This document shows positions 25,383 through 34,004 of a stretch of 44,281 bases of DNA, piece after piece; position 1 is the stretch's first letter; each line of letters begins with the position of its first letter. Source of the DNA: Dictyoglomaceae bacterium (GTDB taxonomy: Bacteria; Dictyoglomota; Dictyoglomia; Dictyoglomales; Dictyoglomaceae); the NCBI GenBank assembly GCA_028276205.1, contig JAPYWU010000001.1, positions 1-44,281 on the forward strand. The letters run 5' to 3'. Position numbers and translations under genes: made by a program. The notes under the pieces were generated by a model. It made no database searches. It saw nothing but the letters and a program-made list of their open reading frames with translations, and had not been told where the DNA came from.

Positions 25383-26000
25383 ATGAGGGAGATAGAAATA
25401 GAGGGCAAGACTTTAGAGGATGCTCTTCTAAAGGCTAAAGAGATTTTGGAGGTTCCTCTTGATAAGATAGATTATAAAATTATTGAATATGGAAGAGAAG
25501 GGATTTTAGGAATAGGAGCAAGACCTTTTCGTATATCTGCTTGGATAAAGGAACTTCCTGAAGATATATTAAGGAATTTTATAAAAGAAATCTTAAAAAG
25601 GTTAAATGTTAAAGGGAGAATAAAGATATCAAAGGAAGAGGGAAATATAAAAATAAGTATTGAAGGAGATAATTTAGGAGAATTGATTGGTCCTGCAGGA
25701 AGAACCCTTTCATCCTTAGAGTATATAATCCGCCTTTATGCTTCTAAGATGCAGATAACCGATATTATTACAGTGGATATTGATCATTATAGAGAAAGAA
25801 GAGAGAGGTATTTAGAAGAATTAGCAAAGAAAATAGCCTCTAAAGTGAAAAAAGAAAAGAAAGAGTACAAACTAAAGCCTATGACCCCAAAGGAAAGAAG
25901 AATAATTCACTTAACTTTGCAGGATGATCCTGATGTAATTACATATAGTGAAGGGGAAGATCCAGAAAGATATGTGGTTATAGCACCTAAGGAAAAATGA
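25383..26000 (+). CDS. Jag/KhpB RNA-binding protein
   Basis: A 205-residue protein with Jag-N domain (about residues 1-52, GREGILGIGARPFRI), KH domain (about 75-125, GELIGPAGRTLSSLEYIIR) and R3H domain (about 135-203, YRERRERYLEELA ending in PERYVVIAPK). Jag/KhpB proteins bind RNA and influence cell elongation and division in Firmicutes. The gene order yidC-jag-mnmE is conserved in low-GC bacteria. It overlaps mnmE by 4 bases. Confidence 0.93.
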   Translation: MREIEIEGKTLEDALLKAKEILEVPLDKIDYKIIEYGREGILGIGARPFRISAWIKELPEDILRNFIKEILKRLNVKGRIKISKEEGNIKISIEGDNLGELIGPAGRTLSSLEYIIRLYASKMQITDIITVDIDHYRERRERYLEELAKKIASKVKKEKKEYKLKPMTPKERRIIHLTLQDDPDVITYSEGEDPERYVVIAPKEK

Positions 26001-27358
26001 AAGATACAATTACTGCTATAGCTACTCCTCTTGGTTATAGTGCTATTGGAATAATCCGAATAAGTGGACCACAGGCTATAAGAATTGCCAAGAAAATTTT
26101 TTCACCTATCAGAAAGAAGGATCTTGAAAAAGTTCCTTCTCATACTTTGCATTATGGAAAAATTTACTACAATGATGAGTTTATTGATGAGGTTCTTTTA
26201 GCTGTTTACAAAGGTCCAAATTCCTATACAGGCGAAGATATGGTAGAGATATTTACCCACGGAAGTCCTATTATTCTTGAAGAAGTTTTAAAAATTATCA
26301 TTAATGAAGGGGCTCGAATAGCAGAAAAAGGTGAATTTACAAAAAGAGCCTTTTTAAATGGAAAGATTGATCTTCTCCAAGCAGAAAGCATAAATGAAAT
26401 TATAAGGGCGGAAAGTAAAGCCTCATTAAAGATAGCTTTATCAAAATTAGAGGGAGACACTTCTAAAAGGATAAGAGAATTAAAGGATAAAGTAGAATTT
26501 TTAAGAATAGAATTAGAAGCCTCGATAGATTTTCCTGAGGATGTAGAAGAAAAGGAAAAATCAGAGTGGATAAGAATATTGGAAGAGATTAAAAAAGAAG
26601 TAGAGGAACTTCTATTAAAAGGAGAAAAAGGTGATTTAATTAAAGAAGGCTATAAAGTTATATTAGTGGGAAGGCCAAATGTGGGAAAATCAAGCCTTTT
26701 TAATGCTTTAATGAGAGAAGATAGGGCAATAGTAACACCGATACCAGGAACTACGCGGGATTATATAGAAGGGGAGATTTATTTATCAGGTTATCTTATA
26801 AAAATTTATGATACTGCAGGGCTTTCTATTCCCCGTGATATATTGGATAAATTGGGAATGGAAAAAACTAAAAAGATCCTTGAAAAGTCAAATATTATTC
26901 TTTTTGTACTTGATGGAAGTCTTGAAATCACTGAGGAAGAAAAGAAGCTTTTTCAAGAGATAATGAGTTATGAAAATAAGAAGGTTTTGTTGGTTATCAA
27001 TAAAATAGATTTACCCTTGAAAATTGATCTATCCTTTTTCCCTGAGAATATAGAGAGGGTATATGTATCTGCTAAAAATAATATAGGTATCGATAAATTG
27101 GAAGAGAAACTTAAAGATTATATAATTACAGAAGAGTCTATAGATGGATTGTTTTTAAACATATATCATAAAGAAGAGCTAAAAAAGATAAATAATTTAA
27201 TAGATGAATCAATTAAAGTTCTGAAAGATTTTAAGGCTCTTGATATACTTGGGTCTTTTCTTTATGATATTGAAAGATCATTTGGTAATATGTTAGGTGA
27301 GGAAGTATCCTTAGATATTGTGGATAAGATATTTGAAAATTTCTGTGTTGGAAAATAG
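25997..27358 (+). CDS. mnmE: tRNA modification GTPase MnmE
   Basis: A 453-residue GTPase that with MnmG modifies uridine 34 of tRNAs. The N-terminal tetrahydrofolate-binding domain opens with DTITAIATPLGYSAIGIIRI; the G domain has G1 GRPNVGKSS, G3 DTAGL and G4 NKID; the C-terminus is FCVGK with the catalytic cysteine. MnmG is not in the window. Confidence 0.96.
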   Translation: MKDTITAIATPLGYSAIGIIRISGPQAIRIAKKIFSPIRKKDLEKVPSHTLHYGKIYYNDEFIDEVLLAVYKGPNSYTGEDMVEIFTHGSPIILEEVLKIIINEGARIAEKGEFTKRAFLNGKIDLLQAESINEIIRAESKASLKIALSKLEGDTSKRIRELKDKVEFLRIELEASIDFPEDVEEKEKSEWIRILEEIKKEVEELLLKGEKGDLIKEGYKVILVGRPNVGKSSLFNALMREDRAIVTPIPGTTRDYIEGEIYLSGYLIKIYDTAGLSIPRDILDKLGMEKTKKILEKSNIILFVLDGSLEITEEEKKLFQEIMSYENKKVLLVINKIDLPLKIDLSFFPENIERVYVSAKNNIGIDKLEEKLKDYIITEESIDGLFLNIYHKEELKKINNLIDESIKVLKDFKALDILGSFLYDIERSFGNMLGEEVSLDIVDKIFENFCVGK

Positions 27359-27367
27359 GAGGTTATC

Positions 27368-28249
27368 ATGATTTATTGGATAGTAATTTTAGGGATTGTA
27401 CAAGGTATTACTGAATTTCTTCCTATAAGCAGTACTGCTCATTTGATCCTTATTCCTTATTTATTTAAGGTACCTGATTTTGGGTTAACTTTTAATGTGG
27501 GATTACATCTTGGTACCTTTCTTGCTGTACTTTTATATTTCATAAAAGATTGGATAGAATTTTTAATTGCCATATTTAAAGGAGGAGAAAAAAGAAAACT
27601 TCTTGGACTTATAATTCTTGCAACTATTCCAGCTGGTATTTTGGGTGTTTTGTTAGATCCATTTGTAGAGAAAATTTCAGAGCCTCAAACTTATCCTTTT
27701 GCAATATGGATTATTCTGGCGGGTGTAATAGCCTTTGGTATCATCTTTCTCTTGTTGGAAAAATATAAAAGTAAGACCTTGGAACTTAAAGATTTAGATG
27801 TAAAAAAGGCTATAACTATTGGAATTTGGCAAGTATTTTCCCTCTTTCCCGGAGTTTCAAGATCTGGTTCATCTATTTCAGGTGGAATGTATGTGGGATT
27901 AAGAAGAGATGAAGCAACGAAATTTTCCTTTTATATGTCTCTTCCTTTAATAGGTGGAGCAGTATTTTTTAAGTTCATAGATCTTTTTAAGGGTAATCAA
28001 ACTGGAGAATTTACTTATATTTTATATGGATCTTTAGTATCATTTATTGTAGGAATCTTCAGTATTCATGTTCTTTTAAATTATGTTAAAAAATCCTCTT
28101 TAAAGGTTTTTTCATACTATAGATTTATTCTTGCCTTTTCTCTAATATTGGCCTTTTTTGGTTTTCAGATACCTTCTATTTTAGTTTTTATAGCTGGTGT
28201 AATTTACCTATTTTGGAATTTTTATAAACCTAAAAAAGAGACCATTTAA
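27368..28249 (+). CDS. uppP: Undecaprenyl-diphosphatase
   Basis: A 293-residue membrane phosphatase of the BacA/UppP family that recycles the lipid carrier of peptidoglycan synthesis. Both family motifs are present: GITEFLPISSTAHLIL near the start and LFPGVSRSGSSISGG near residue 160. Eight or so hydrophobic segments. AGGAGG precedes the ATG, nine bases after the mnmE stop. Confidence 0.95.
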   Translation: MIYWIVILGIVQGITEFLPISSTAHLILIPYLFKVPDFGLTFNVGLHLGTFLAVLLYFIKDWIEFLIAIFKGGEKRKLLGLIILATIPAGILGVLLDPFVEKISEPQTYPFAIWIILAGVIAFGIIFLLLEKYKSKTLELKDLDVKKAITIGIWQVFSLFPGVSRSGSSISGGMYVGLRRDEATKFSFYMSLPLIGGAVFFKFIDLFKGNQTGEFTYILYGSLVSFIVGIFSIHVLLNYVKKSSLKVFSYYRFILAFSLILAFFGFQIPSILVFIAGVIYLFWNFYKPKKETI

Positions 28250-28272
28250 TATTTTTAAAAAATCATATTTTA

Positions 28273-28302
28273 TTGACATGAAGGATTTATCTTTATTATA
28301 AT
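28273..28302 (+). promoter_or_regulatory. Near-consensus promoter of the TetR-RND module
   Basis: TTGACA (28273-28278), an 18-base spacer and TATAAT (28297-28302): both hexamers match the consensus exactly, the best promoter visible in the window. Transcription should begin near 28309, inside the palindrome that follows. Confidence 0.88.
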
Positions 28303-28307
28303 AAACA

Positions 28308-28322
28308 GAACGACGTTCGTTC
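28308..28322 (+). promoter_or_regulatory. Palindromic operator, probable TetR-family binding site
   Basis: GAACGA-CGT-TCGTTC is a perfect inverted repeat with 6-base arms and 3-base centre, sitting on the expected transcription start and 17 bases before the regulator's ATG. Position and symmetry fit self-repression by the TetR-type protein encoded next. Binding is inferred. Confidence 0.75.
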
Positions 28323-28339
28323 AAAAATGAGGAATAAAT

Positions 28340-28924
28340 ATGAGAATAAGTAAAGAGCCTGAAATAAGAAAGAAAGAACTTATTGAAACTGCTCTTCGCC
28401 TTTTTCTCAAGAAGGGTTATGAGAAAACATCTGTAAGAGATATATTGAGAGAAGTAAAAGGCTCTCCCGGTATGTTTTATTACTACTTTTCTTCAAAAGA
28501 GGAGATATTTGAAGAAGCAATAAAGTATTATGTGGATAATTATGTAAAGGAGCTTATAGAAATATTTAGAGATGAAAAAATCTCTTTGGGAGATAAATAT
28601 AACAAAATTGTAAGCTCAGTAATAAAAGCTTTTGAAGATTTAAGATCCTTTTCTAAGATCTATTATAGTCCTCAATATTTCCCGTTAAGGGTTAAGATAA
28701 CTTTTGAGATATTGGATAAATTAGTAGAGCCATTTTCTCAACTTATTGAGAAAATAAAAAAAGATCCTCAGCTTGATTCTAAAAGATGTGCCCTCTTTGT
28801 ACTTTATGGGGTTTATGGTCTTTTGCATGAGAACTTAGAGATTGATAGTAGCTATATTCAAGGGGTTATGGAATTTATACTTCATGTTACTGAAAAAATG
28901 TTGGGAATTTCTGGGGAGGGATAA
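28340..28924 (+). CDS. TetR-family transcriptional regulator
   Basis: A 194-residue regulator. The N-terminal helix-turn-helix domain (about residues 8-55) shows the standard TetR pattern: KKELIETALRLFLKKGYEKT, SVRDILREVKGSPGMFYYYF and SSKEEIFEEA. The C-terminal ligand domain is not specific enough to name a ligand. The gene lies behind a consensus promoter with an operator-like palindrome and 3 bases before an RND exporter gene, so it most likely represses the whole module until a substrate binds. Confidence 0.92.
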   Translation: MRISKEPEIRKKELIETALRLFLKKGYEKTSVRDILREVKGSPGMFYYYFSSKEEIFEEAIKYYVDNYVKELIEIFRDEKISLGDKYNKIVSSVIKAFEDLRSFSKIYYSPQYFPLRVKITFEILDKLVEPFSQLIEKIKKDPQLDSKRCALFVLYGVYGLLHENLEIDSSYIQGVMEFILHVTEKMLGISGEG

Positions 28925-28927
28925 AAT

Positions 28928-30982
28928 ATGAAAAGGATTTATCTTTTTTGTTTTAGACATTCCAAGATTATAACAGTTTTATCATTGGTATTATTTATTT
29001 TGTCCTTTTATCTTAGTTTAAATATTAAGGTAAACTATGACCTTTATTCTCTACTTCCAAAGGATCTTCCTTCAGTTAATGCTTTAAATGAACTTCGTAA
29101 TACCTTTAAATTGGGCGAAGAAGCATATATATTGCTTCCTTTCAAAGATCCTTATGAGGTGGATTCTTTAAAGAAAAAGGTATCTCAAATAAAAGGAGTA
29201 TCAAAGGTTTCATGGATTTCAGATTTTCAAGATATTTTTTTGCCTGATTATTTTTGGGATCAAAATATAAAAGATAAGTTTATAAAAGATGGATATACTT
29301 TTTTAAAAGTTGAATTTATAGAATCTTCCCAAAGTCCTTTAACAAAATCAGCAATAAAAGAGATAAATTTGATCCTTCCAAAGGGAAGCTATTTTACAGG
29401 CAATGCTGTTATTGGTCAAGACTTAAGTGAATTAACTCAAAGAGAGACTATTCGTTATCTTCTTATTGGTAGTATATTGGTCATAATATTCTTATTTTTC
29501 CTTCTACCCTCTATGTATGTACCCCTTCTTATCTACTATACTATTTTTCTTTCTATTCTTGTAAATACCGCCATTTCTACTCTTTTAGGACAAGAGATAA
29601 GTTTTATATCTAGGATGATTGTGGGAATTTTACAACTTGGTGTTACCATGGATTATGCCATATTTTTGTACCATAGATATGAGGAAGAATCAAAAACAAA
29701 AAGTAAGGAAGAAGCGGGATGGGAGGCAGTTAGAACTACAGCTATAAGTATTATAGCCAGTTCAGCTACTACTGTAGCTGGTTTTCTTGCTATGACTTAT
29801 ATGAGATTTGGGCTTGGTAAAGATCTTGGGTTTATTTTGGCAAGAGGTGTATTGGTATCTTTCATTTCTTCCCTTACTATTCTTCCTGTACTTCTATATG
29901 AATTTCATCATAAATGGGCAAATTCTAAGAGGTGGGTTTTAAGAATACCTGGGGAAAGATTGTTCAATTTTGTAATAAGATGGAGACCTGTAATATTTAT
30001 TATATTTCTTATTGGAGCCTTTTCCCTTTTTGTTATTCCAAAGTTTCCTATGGATTATAAGCTTTTAAGAGGACTTCCAGAAAATATACCTTCCATGATA
30101 GGACAAAAAAAGCTGGAAGACATATTTGAAAAGAAATCTACTATTTTTGCCATTGGCAAAGAATCTCCAGATAATTGGCAAGAAATTATAAAGGTATTAA
30201 AGAAAGATCCTTATATAACAGGCATCATGGGTTACTATGAAATGGTAGATCCATTACTGCCAGATTATATGGTACCAGAAAGTGTAAAGGAAACTTTCTT
30301 TAAAGATGGAGTTTCTTATTTGACCTTAGATGCAAATTTTTCCTATGGTACCCAAGAATCTTATGATTTTATAAAAAGAATGAGAGATAAAATAGAAAAA
30401 AGATATAATGTTACTTTTACAGGAATTCCTGTTTTAAATTATGATCTTAAAAATATAACCACTGATGACTTAAATAAGGTAAATATAATATCTATAATAG
30501 CAATTTTTATGGTCGTAGCTCTCTCTTTTCTTTCCTTACCTATTCCAATTCTTCTTGTTCTTGTTATAGAGATGGCTATAACGATTAATCTTCTTATAGA
30601 TTATCTAACATATGGTTTTATCTTTTTCTCTTCCAATCTATTTATAGGAGCTATCCAACTTGGGGCAACCATAGATTATGCTGTACTTTTAACCTCCAGA
30701 TATTTGGAGGCAAAAAGGAAGGGGTTTGATAAAATTGCCTCTGCCCATTTTGCCTTTGAAGGGATAAATAGTATCATAACCAGTGCAGGTACTATGTTTT
30801 TTATCTCCTTTCCCTTAGGTATTTTTTCTGATATTTTTATGGCGAAGAATTTAGCTATGCTTGTCAGTAGAGGAGCTATTATTAGTGTATTATTTGTAAC
30901 TTTATTGGTGGTCCCTCTTCTTGTGACTTTGGATTCTGTTCTTGAAAAATTAGGTTTTATAAGGAAGGAGGAGAAAAGATGA
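28928..30982 (+). CDS. RND/MMPL-family exporter
   Basis: A 684-residue membrane transporter with two-fold repeat: one helix, a large outside loop and five helices, twice. The functional Asp-Tyr motifs lie in the fourth helix of each half: QLGVTMDYAIFLYHRYEEE and QLGATIDYAVLLTSRYLEA. This is the MMPL/hydrophobe-type RND architecture, without the long loops of tripartite AcrB pumps. It overlaps the next gene by 4 bases (ATGA). Substrate unknown; lipids, hydrophobic drugs or peptides are typical. Confidence 0.9.
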   Translation: MKRIYLFCFRHSKIITVLSLVLFILSFYLSLNIKVNYDLYSLLPKDLPSVNALNELRNTFKLGEEAYILLPFKDPYEVDSLKKKVSQIKGVSKVSWISDFQDIFLPDYFWDQNIKDKFIKDGYTFLKVEFIESSQSPLTKSAIKEINLILPKGSYFTGNAVIGQDLSELTQRETIRYLLIGSILVIIFLFFLLPSMYVPLLIYYTIFLSILVNTAISTLLGQEISFISRMIVGILQLGVTMDYAIFLYHRYEEESKTKSKEEAGWEAVRTTAISIIASSATTVAGFLAMTYMRFGLGKDLGFILARGVLVSFISSLTILPVLLYEFHHKWANSKRWVLRIPGERLFNFVIRWRPVIFIIFLIGAFSLFVIPKFPMDYKLLRGLPENIPSMIGQKKLEDIFEKKSTIFAIGKESPDNWQEIIKVLKKDPYITGIMGYYEMVDPLLPDYMVPESVKETFFKDGVSYLTLDANFSYGTQESYDFIKRMRDKIEKRYNVTFTGIPVLNYDLKNITTDDLNKVNIISIIAIFMVVALSFLSLPIPILLVLVIEMAITINLLIDYLTYGFIFFSSNLFIGAIQLGATIDYAVLLTSRYLEAKRKGFDKIASAHFAFEGINSIITSAGTMFFISFPLGIFSDIFMAKNLAMLVSRGAIISVLFVTLLVVPLLVTLDSVLEKLGFIRKEEKR

Positions 30983-32325
30983 AAAAAGGAATTATCATAT
31001 TAATATTGTTAGGTATAATTTTAAGCATTTCTTTTGGAAACTCTTTAGGGGTTAAAAACGATGAAACCATTTATGTGCTTCTTGGATCTGATGGTAAAGC
31101 TAAAAGGGTAGATCTTGTAAATTGGATTAGTATAGAAGGAAAGGGTAATTTTAATATCATAAAAGATGGAAGATATATTAAAAATGTAAAATTGTATACT
31201 GATGATGTAAAAATGAAAGTGGAAAAGGGAAACATAGTGGTTTTTGGAGAATCTTCTGAGTATAAGAATGTATATTTAACAGGAGAAGTTAATAAAAAGG
31301 TTCCTTTAGATTTTAAGATTACTTATTATTATAATGGAAAATTAGTACAACCGAGGGATTTTTTAGGAAAATCTGGAGATTTAGATATAGAGATCTATAT
31401 GAAGCCTAATGAAGATATTCCTTTAAGGGTAGTAATGTCTACTGAGTTTTCTGCAGATGATTTTGTGCTAAAGAATCCTAATGATTTTATGATAATGGTA
31501 TTGGGGAAAACAGTCAGGCTTACAGGTTTTACCTATTCTATTCCTGATGCAAAATTAAAGCTTTCTTTAAGAGGCAAAAAATTAAAGATACCTGGTATTA
31601 CTTTTACTGCTCTTCCATCCCTTCCCCCTGTTGATTTATCAATGAAAGATCAACTCTATTCTTTTAATGAAGGAATTGAAGGTTTTCTTTTGCTTAATCA
31701 AGCTCATCAAAAGATTCTTAAAGGAATTCTTGAAGGTATAGAGAAAAATACTCCAACTATTCCCCAAGAATATCTTACTTTGCCTTTTACCCTTATGGCA
31801 AATCAGAATAAAGCCTATTTAATATCAAAAAATTTGAAAGAGTATCCTAAAAGCTTTAATAATTTATATGAATATATAAAAGAAAAGGCAGAAAGTAGTA
31901 GTGACGAAGATTGGAAAAAGGCATTAATGATGGCAGAAGAGGTAAAGAAAGAGATAAAGACTAATAGTTTCTCAGATGATATAAAGAATATAGGAGATTT
32001 TATTGGAGATCTTGCTTTTCAAAGTAAAAAGGCTATGGATATGATAGGTACATCTTTACAAGGAATTCAGAATATTGAGAATATGTTAAATATAATGCTT
32101 TATGGGGGAGAGATAGAAGGTAAAAAACTTCCTGGACTTTCTGATGTGGAGAAAAATTTAAAGACAATAAAAGAGAAGATAAGATCAAATCTTTCTCTTT
32201 TAGAAAAAGGAGAAGAAAAGATAAATTCTTGGAAGAAAAGGTTGGAAAATTATGTCTTTGCAGGAGAAATACCCAATGCAAAATCATCAGTTAGATTCTA
32301 TTTTAGGCTTAACGAAATAAAATAA
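30979..32325 (+). CDS. Secreted partner protein of the RND exporter, function unknown
   Basis: A 448-residue protein with a signal peptide (about residues 1-22, MKKGIIILILLGIILSISFG). The N-terminal half is beta-rich (DETIYVLLGSDGKAKRVDLV, ITYYYNGKLVQPRDFLGKSG); from about residue 225 it is mostly helical with heptad-like stretches, without a C-terminal membrane helix. I recall similar DETVYV...NW...YYYNGK proteins next to TetR and MMPL genes in clostridia, but no assigned function. The 4-base overlap with the exporter suggests joint action in the periplasm, perhaps as an adaptor. Confidence 0.75.
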   Translation: MKKGIIILILLGIILSISFGNSLGVKNDETIYVLLGSDGKAKRVDLVNWISIEGKGNFNIIKDGRYIKNVKLYTDDVKMKVEKGNIVVFGESSEYKNVYLTGEVNKKVPLDFKITYYYNGKLVQPRDFLGKSGDLDIEIYMKPNEDIPLRVVMSTEFSADDFVLKNPNDFMIMVLGKTVRLTGFTYSIPDAKLKLSLRGKKLKIPGITFTALPSLPPVDLSMKDQLYSFNEGIEGFLLLNQAHQKILKGILEGIEKNTPTIPQEYLTLPFTLMANQNKAYLISKNLKEYPKSFNNLYEYIKEKAESSSDEDWKKALMMAEEVKKEIKTNSFSDDIKNIGDFIGDLAFQSKKAMDMIGTSLQGIQNIENMLNIMLYGGEIEGKKLPGLSDVEKNLKTIKEKIRSNLSLLEKGEEKINSWKKRLENYVFAGEIPNAKSSVRFYFRLNEIK

Positions 32326-32781
32326 TTAAAAGACTATATCGCTGAATAAGGTAAGTATTGTTACAATACAACTTGCAAATATAACACCTGTAGCTATGGC
32401 AAAAAAGGCTTCTTTGAAATTTAAGCCTAAGACTCTTGCTAATATAGCACCAGTAAAAGCTCCTGTCCCGGGAAGAGGAATTCCTATAAAAATGGCTAAT
32501 GAAAAAATTAGACCAGAAGGATATATCTTTAATTTTCTTAATTTACTCTTTAAAAATCTTTCATAATAGCTTTTTAAGGGCTCTCTACTTGTGAGAGCCC
32601 TACTTATAAAATCAATATTAAAATATACTGCTACACCCATTAATGTATTCCCCAAAAAGCTTATTAAAAAGGATTCCCAAGGAGAAAGCCCATTATATAT
32701 TCCATAGGGAATAGATATTCTGCATTCTCCAATGGGTGTTATTGAAAGAATAAAAACCCTTAGAATTAATCTTAGGTTCAT
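32326..32781 (-). CDS. Small-multidrug-export-like membrane protein (COG2426 type)
   Basis: A 151-residue membrane protein with about four to five helices. The signature is TPIGECRISIPYGIYNGLSPW near the start and FIGIPLPGTGAFTGAILARVLGL in the second half, as in the family named small multi-drug export protein. The name is historical and transport is not well proven. It overlaps the C45-type hydrolase upstream by 4 bases and is convergent with the RND partner gene, with no space for a terminator between them. Confidence 0.82.
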   Translation of the reverse strand: MNLRLILRVFILSITPIGECRISIPYGIYNGLSPWESFLISFLGNTLMGVAVYFNIDFISRALTSREPLKSYYERFLKSKLRKLKIYPSGLIFSLAIFIGIPLPGTGAFTGAILARVLGLNFKEAFFAIATGVIFASCIVTILTLFSDIVF

Positions 32782-33890
32782 ATATTAAGTTCCTCCCATG
32801 TTCCGTAAGTTACTGGAGATTTATCATTTTGGGCTATAAATAATTTTCTTTCTCTTGGTAAATAAATAATACTTTGTAAAGTTAATCTTGTACTTACACT
32901 TTTAAGAATTTCCTTTGCATATTCCACATCTATATTATTAACTTCTTCTATTTTTCCTCTTATTATTTTCTCCCTTTCTTTTGTATCTATCTGTTGAACA
33001 TAAGATCCATCTTTAAGAGGAATTGGCATTTCTTCAACAAGCTTTGACTCTTGTTCTGATAGCATTTCAGGATGCTGATAATGATTTGTAGCTATTAACA
33101 ATCCATTATATCTTAGATCCCTTATGCGTTTCATCTTTGGACTTATCTCAAGAATGACCGCATTATCTTTATCTGAGATAAGTACATTTAATCCCTGAAA
33201 AGTATATGGAGCATTCTTTAAAGCGTCATCTAAGTTATTGGAATATTGAATTATTTTGCGGGTTAGAAGGAATTCTGGAGCTCCCATTTCTTTTCTTCTA
33301 CTTTGGGATACATTTATTGAAACAAAGAGATTGTCTGATATACCAGTATAAGATCCAACAAGAGCAGGCCAAGAGATAGATATAAAGGGATTTCCTTCTT
33401 CTGGATAATATTTAAAAATAATAGTACATAATGGAAGTTCATCTATGAATACGCCATAATCAAGATTTCTTCCTATAATTAAATTTCCATCTTTATTTCT
33501 CAAAACAAAGGATGAACAGCTTTTTCTCATACTTTTACCAACATAGTAAGTTGATATTTCATCAGTAAGATTGAAAAGAAGAATTTTTTCATAAGGTACA
33601 TGACTGGCATCAGAAATTCCCTTCATTTCTTCAAAAAATTCCTTGGCTTCTGGATAACTATTAAGTATCTTTTTCTCAAAATCTTTTGCGGTTTTAAGCA
33701 TCAATCTATAAATTATTTTCCCTTTTATCTTTCCTTGAAAAAGACATACTAAATCCTCAAAATTATTATTAAAATACTGAATTTCATCTTTAAGCGCTAT
33801 ACCATGCTGATAACCTATTTCATAAGGTTTACCTCTAAGTTCTATTACCCTTATACTTTCTTTTTGGGGAAAAACCTTTGATTTACTCAT
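32778..33890 (-). CDS. C45-type Ntn-hydrolase (acyltransferase/choloylglycine-hydrolase-like)
   Basis: A 370-residue protein resembling the peptidase C45 / isopenicillin-N-acyltransferase-like group. GKPYEIGYQHG (residues 20-30) opens the family; the probable nucleophile is Cys125 in RKSCSSFVLRNKDGN, followed by LIIGRNLDY. There is no signal peptide. Such enzymes cleave or transfer amide-linked acyl groups; the substrate is unknown. The start is unusual: the -10 element ends six bases before the ATG, with no ribosome site, so the mRNA probably begins at the start codon. Confidence 0.82.
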   Translation of the reverse strand: MSKSKVFPQKESIRVIELRGKPYEIGYQHGIALKDEIQYFNNNFEDLVCLFQGKIKGKIIYRLMLKTAKDFEKKILNSYPEAKEFFEEMKGISDASHVPYEKILLFNLTDEISTYYVGKSMRKSCSSFVLRNKDGNLIIGRNLDYGVFIDELPLCTIIFKYYPEEGNPFISISWPALVGSYTGISDNLFVSINVSQSRRKEMGAPEFLLTRKIIQYSNNLDDALKNAPYTFQGLNVLISDKDNAVILEISPKMKRIRDLRYNGLLIATNHYQHPEMLSEQESKLVEEMPIPLKDGSYVQQIDTKEREKIIRGKIEEVNNIDVEYAKEILKSVSTRLTLQSIIYLPRERKLFIAQNDKSPVTYGTWEELNI

Positions 33891-33925
33891 ATTTTAATTA
33901 TATTTTTATAAAATAAAATTTTCAA
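33891..33925 (-). promoter_or_regulatory. Promoter giving a leaderless C45-hydrolase mRNA
   Basis: On the minus strand TTGAAA (33920-33925), a 17-base spacer and TATAAT (33897-33902) are followed by six bases and then the ATG (33890-33888). Transcription seven bases after the -10 would begin at the A of the ATG. No Shine-Dalgarno sequence exists in between. Confidence 0.75.
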
Positions 33926-33929
33926 GGAA

Positions 33930-33969
33930 AAGATAAAAATAAAAAAGTGGCAGGGAATTTCTCCCTGCC
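33930..33969 (-). terminator. Terminator of the seven-repeat lipoprotein gene
   Basis: GGCAGGGA (33949-33956) and TCCCTGCC (33962-33969) form an 8-base stem with five-base loop; on the minus strand it is followed by ACTTTTTTATTTTTATC. A near copy lies at 35506-35528. Confidence 0.88.
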
Positions 33970-34004
33970 CCTTATCAATTAATTTTCATTTAATTATCAA
34001 TTAT

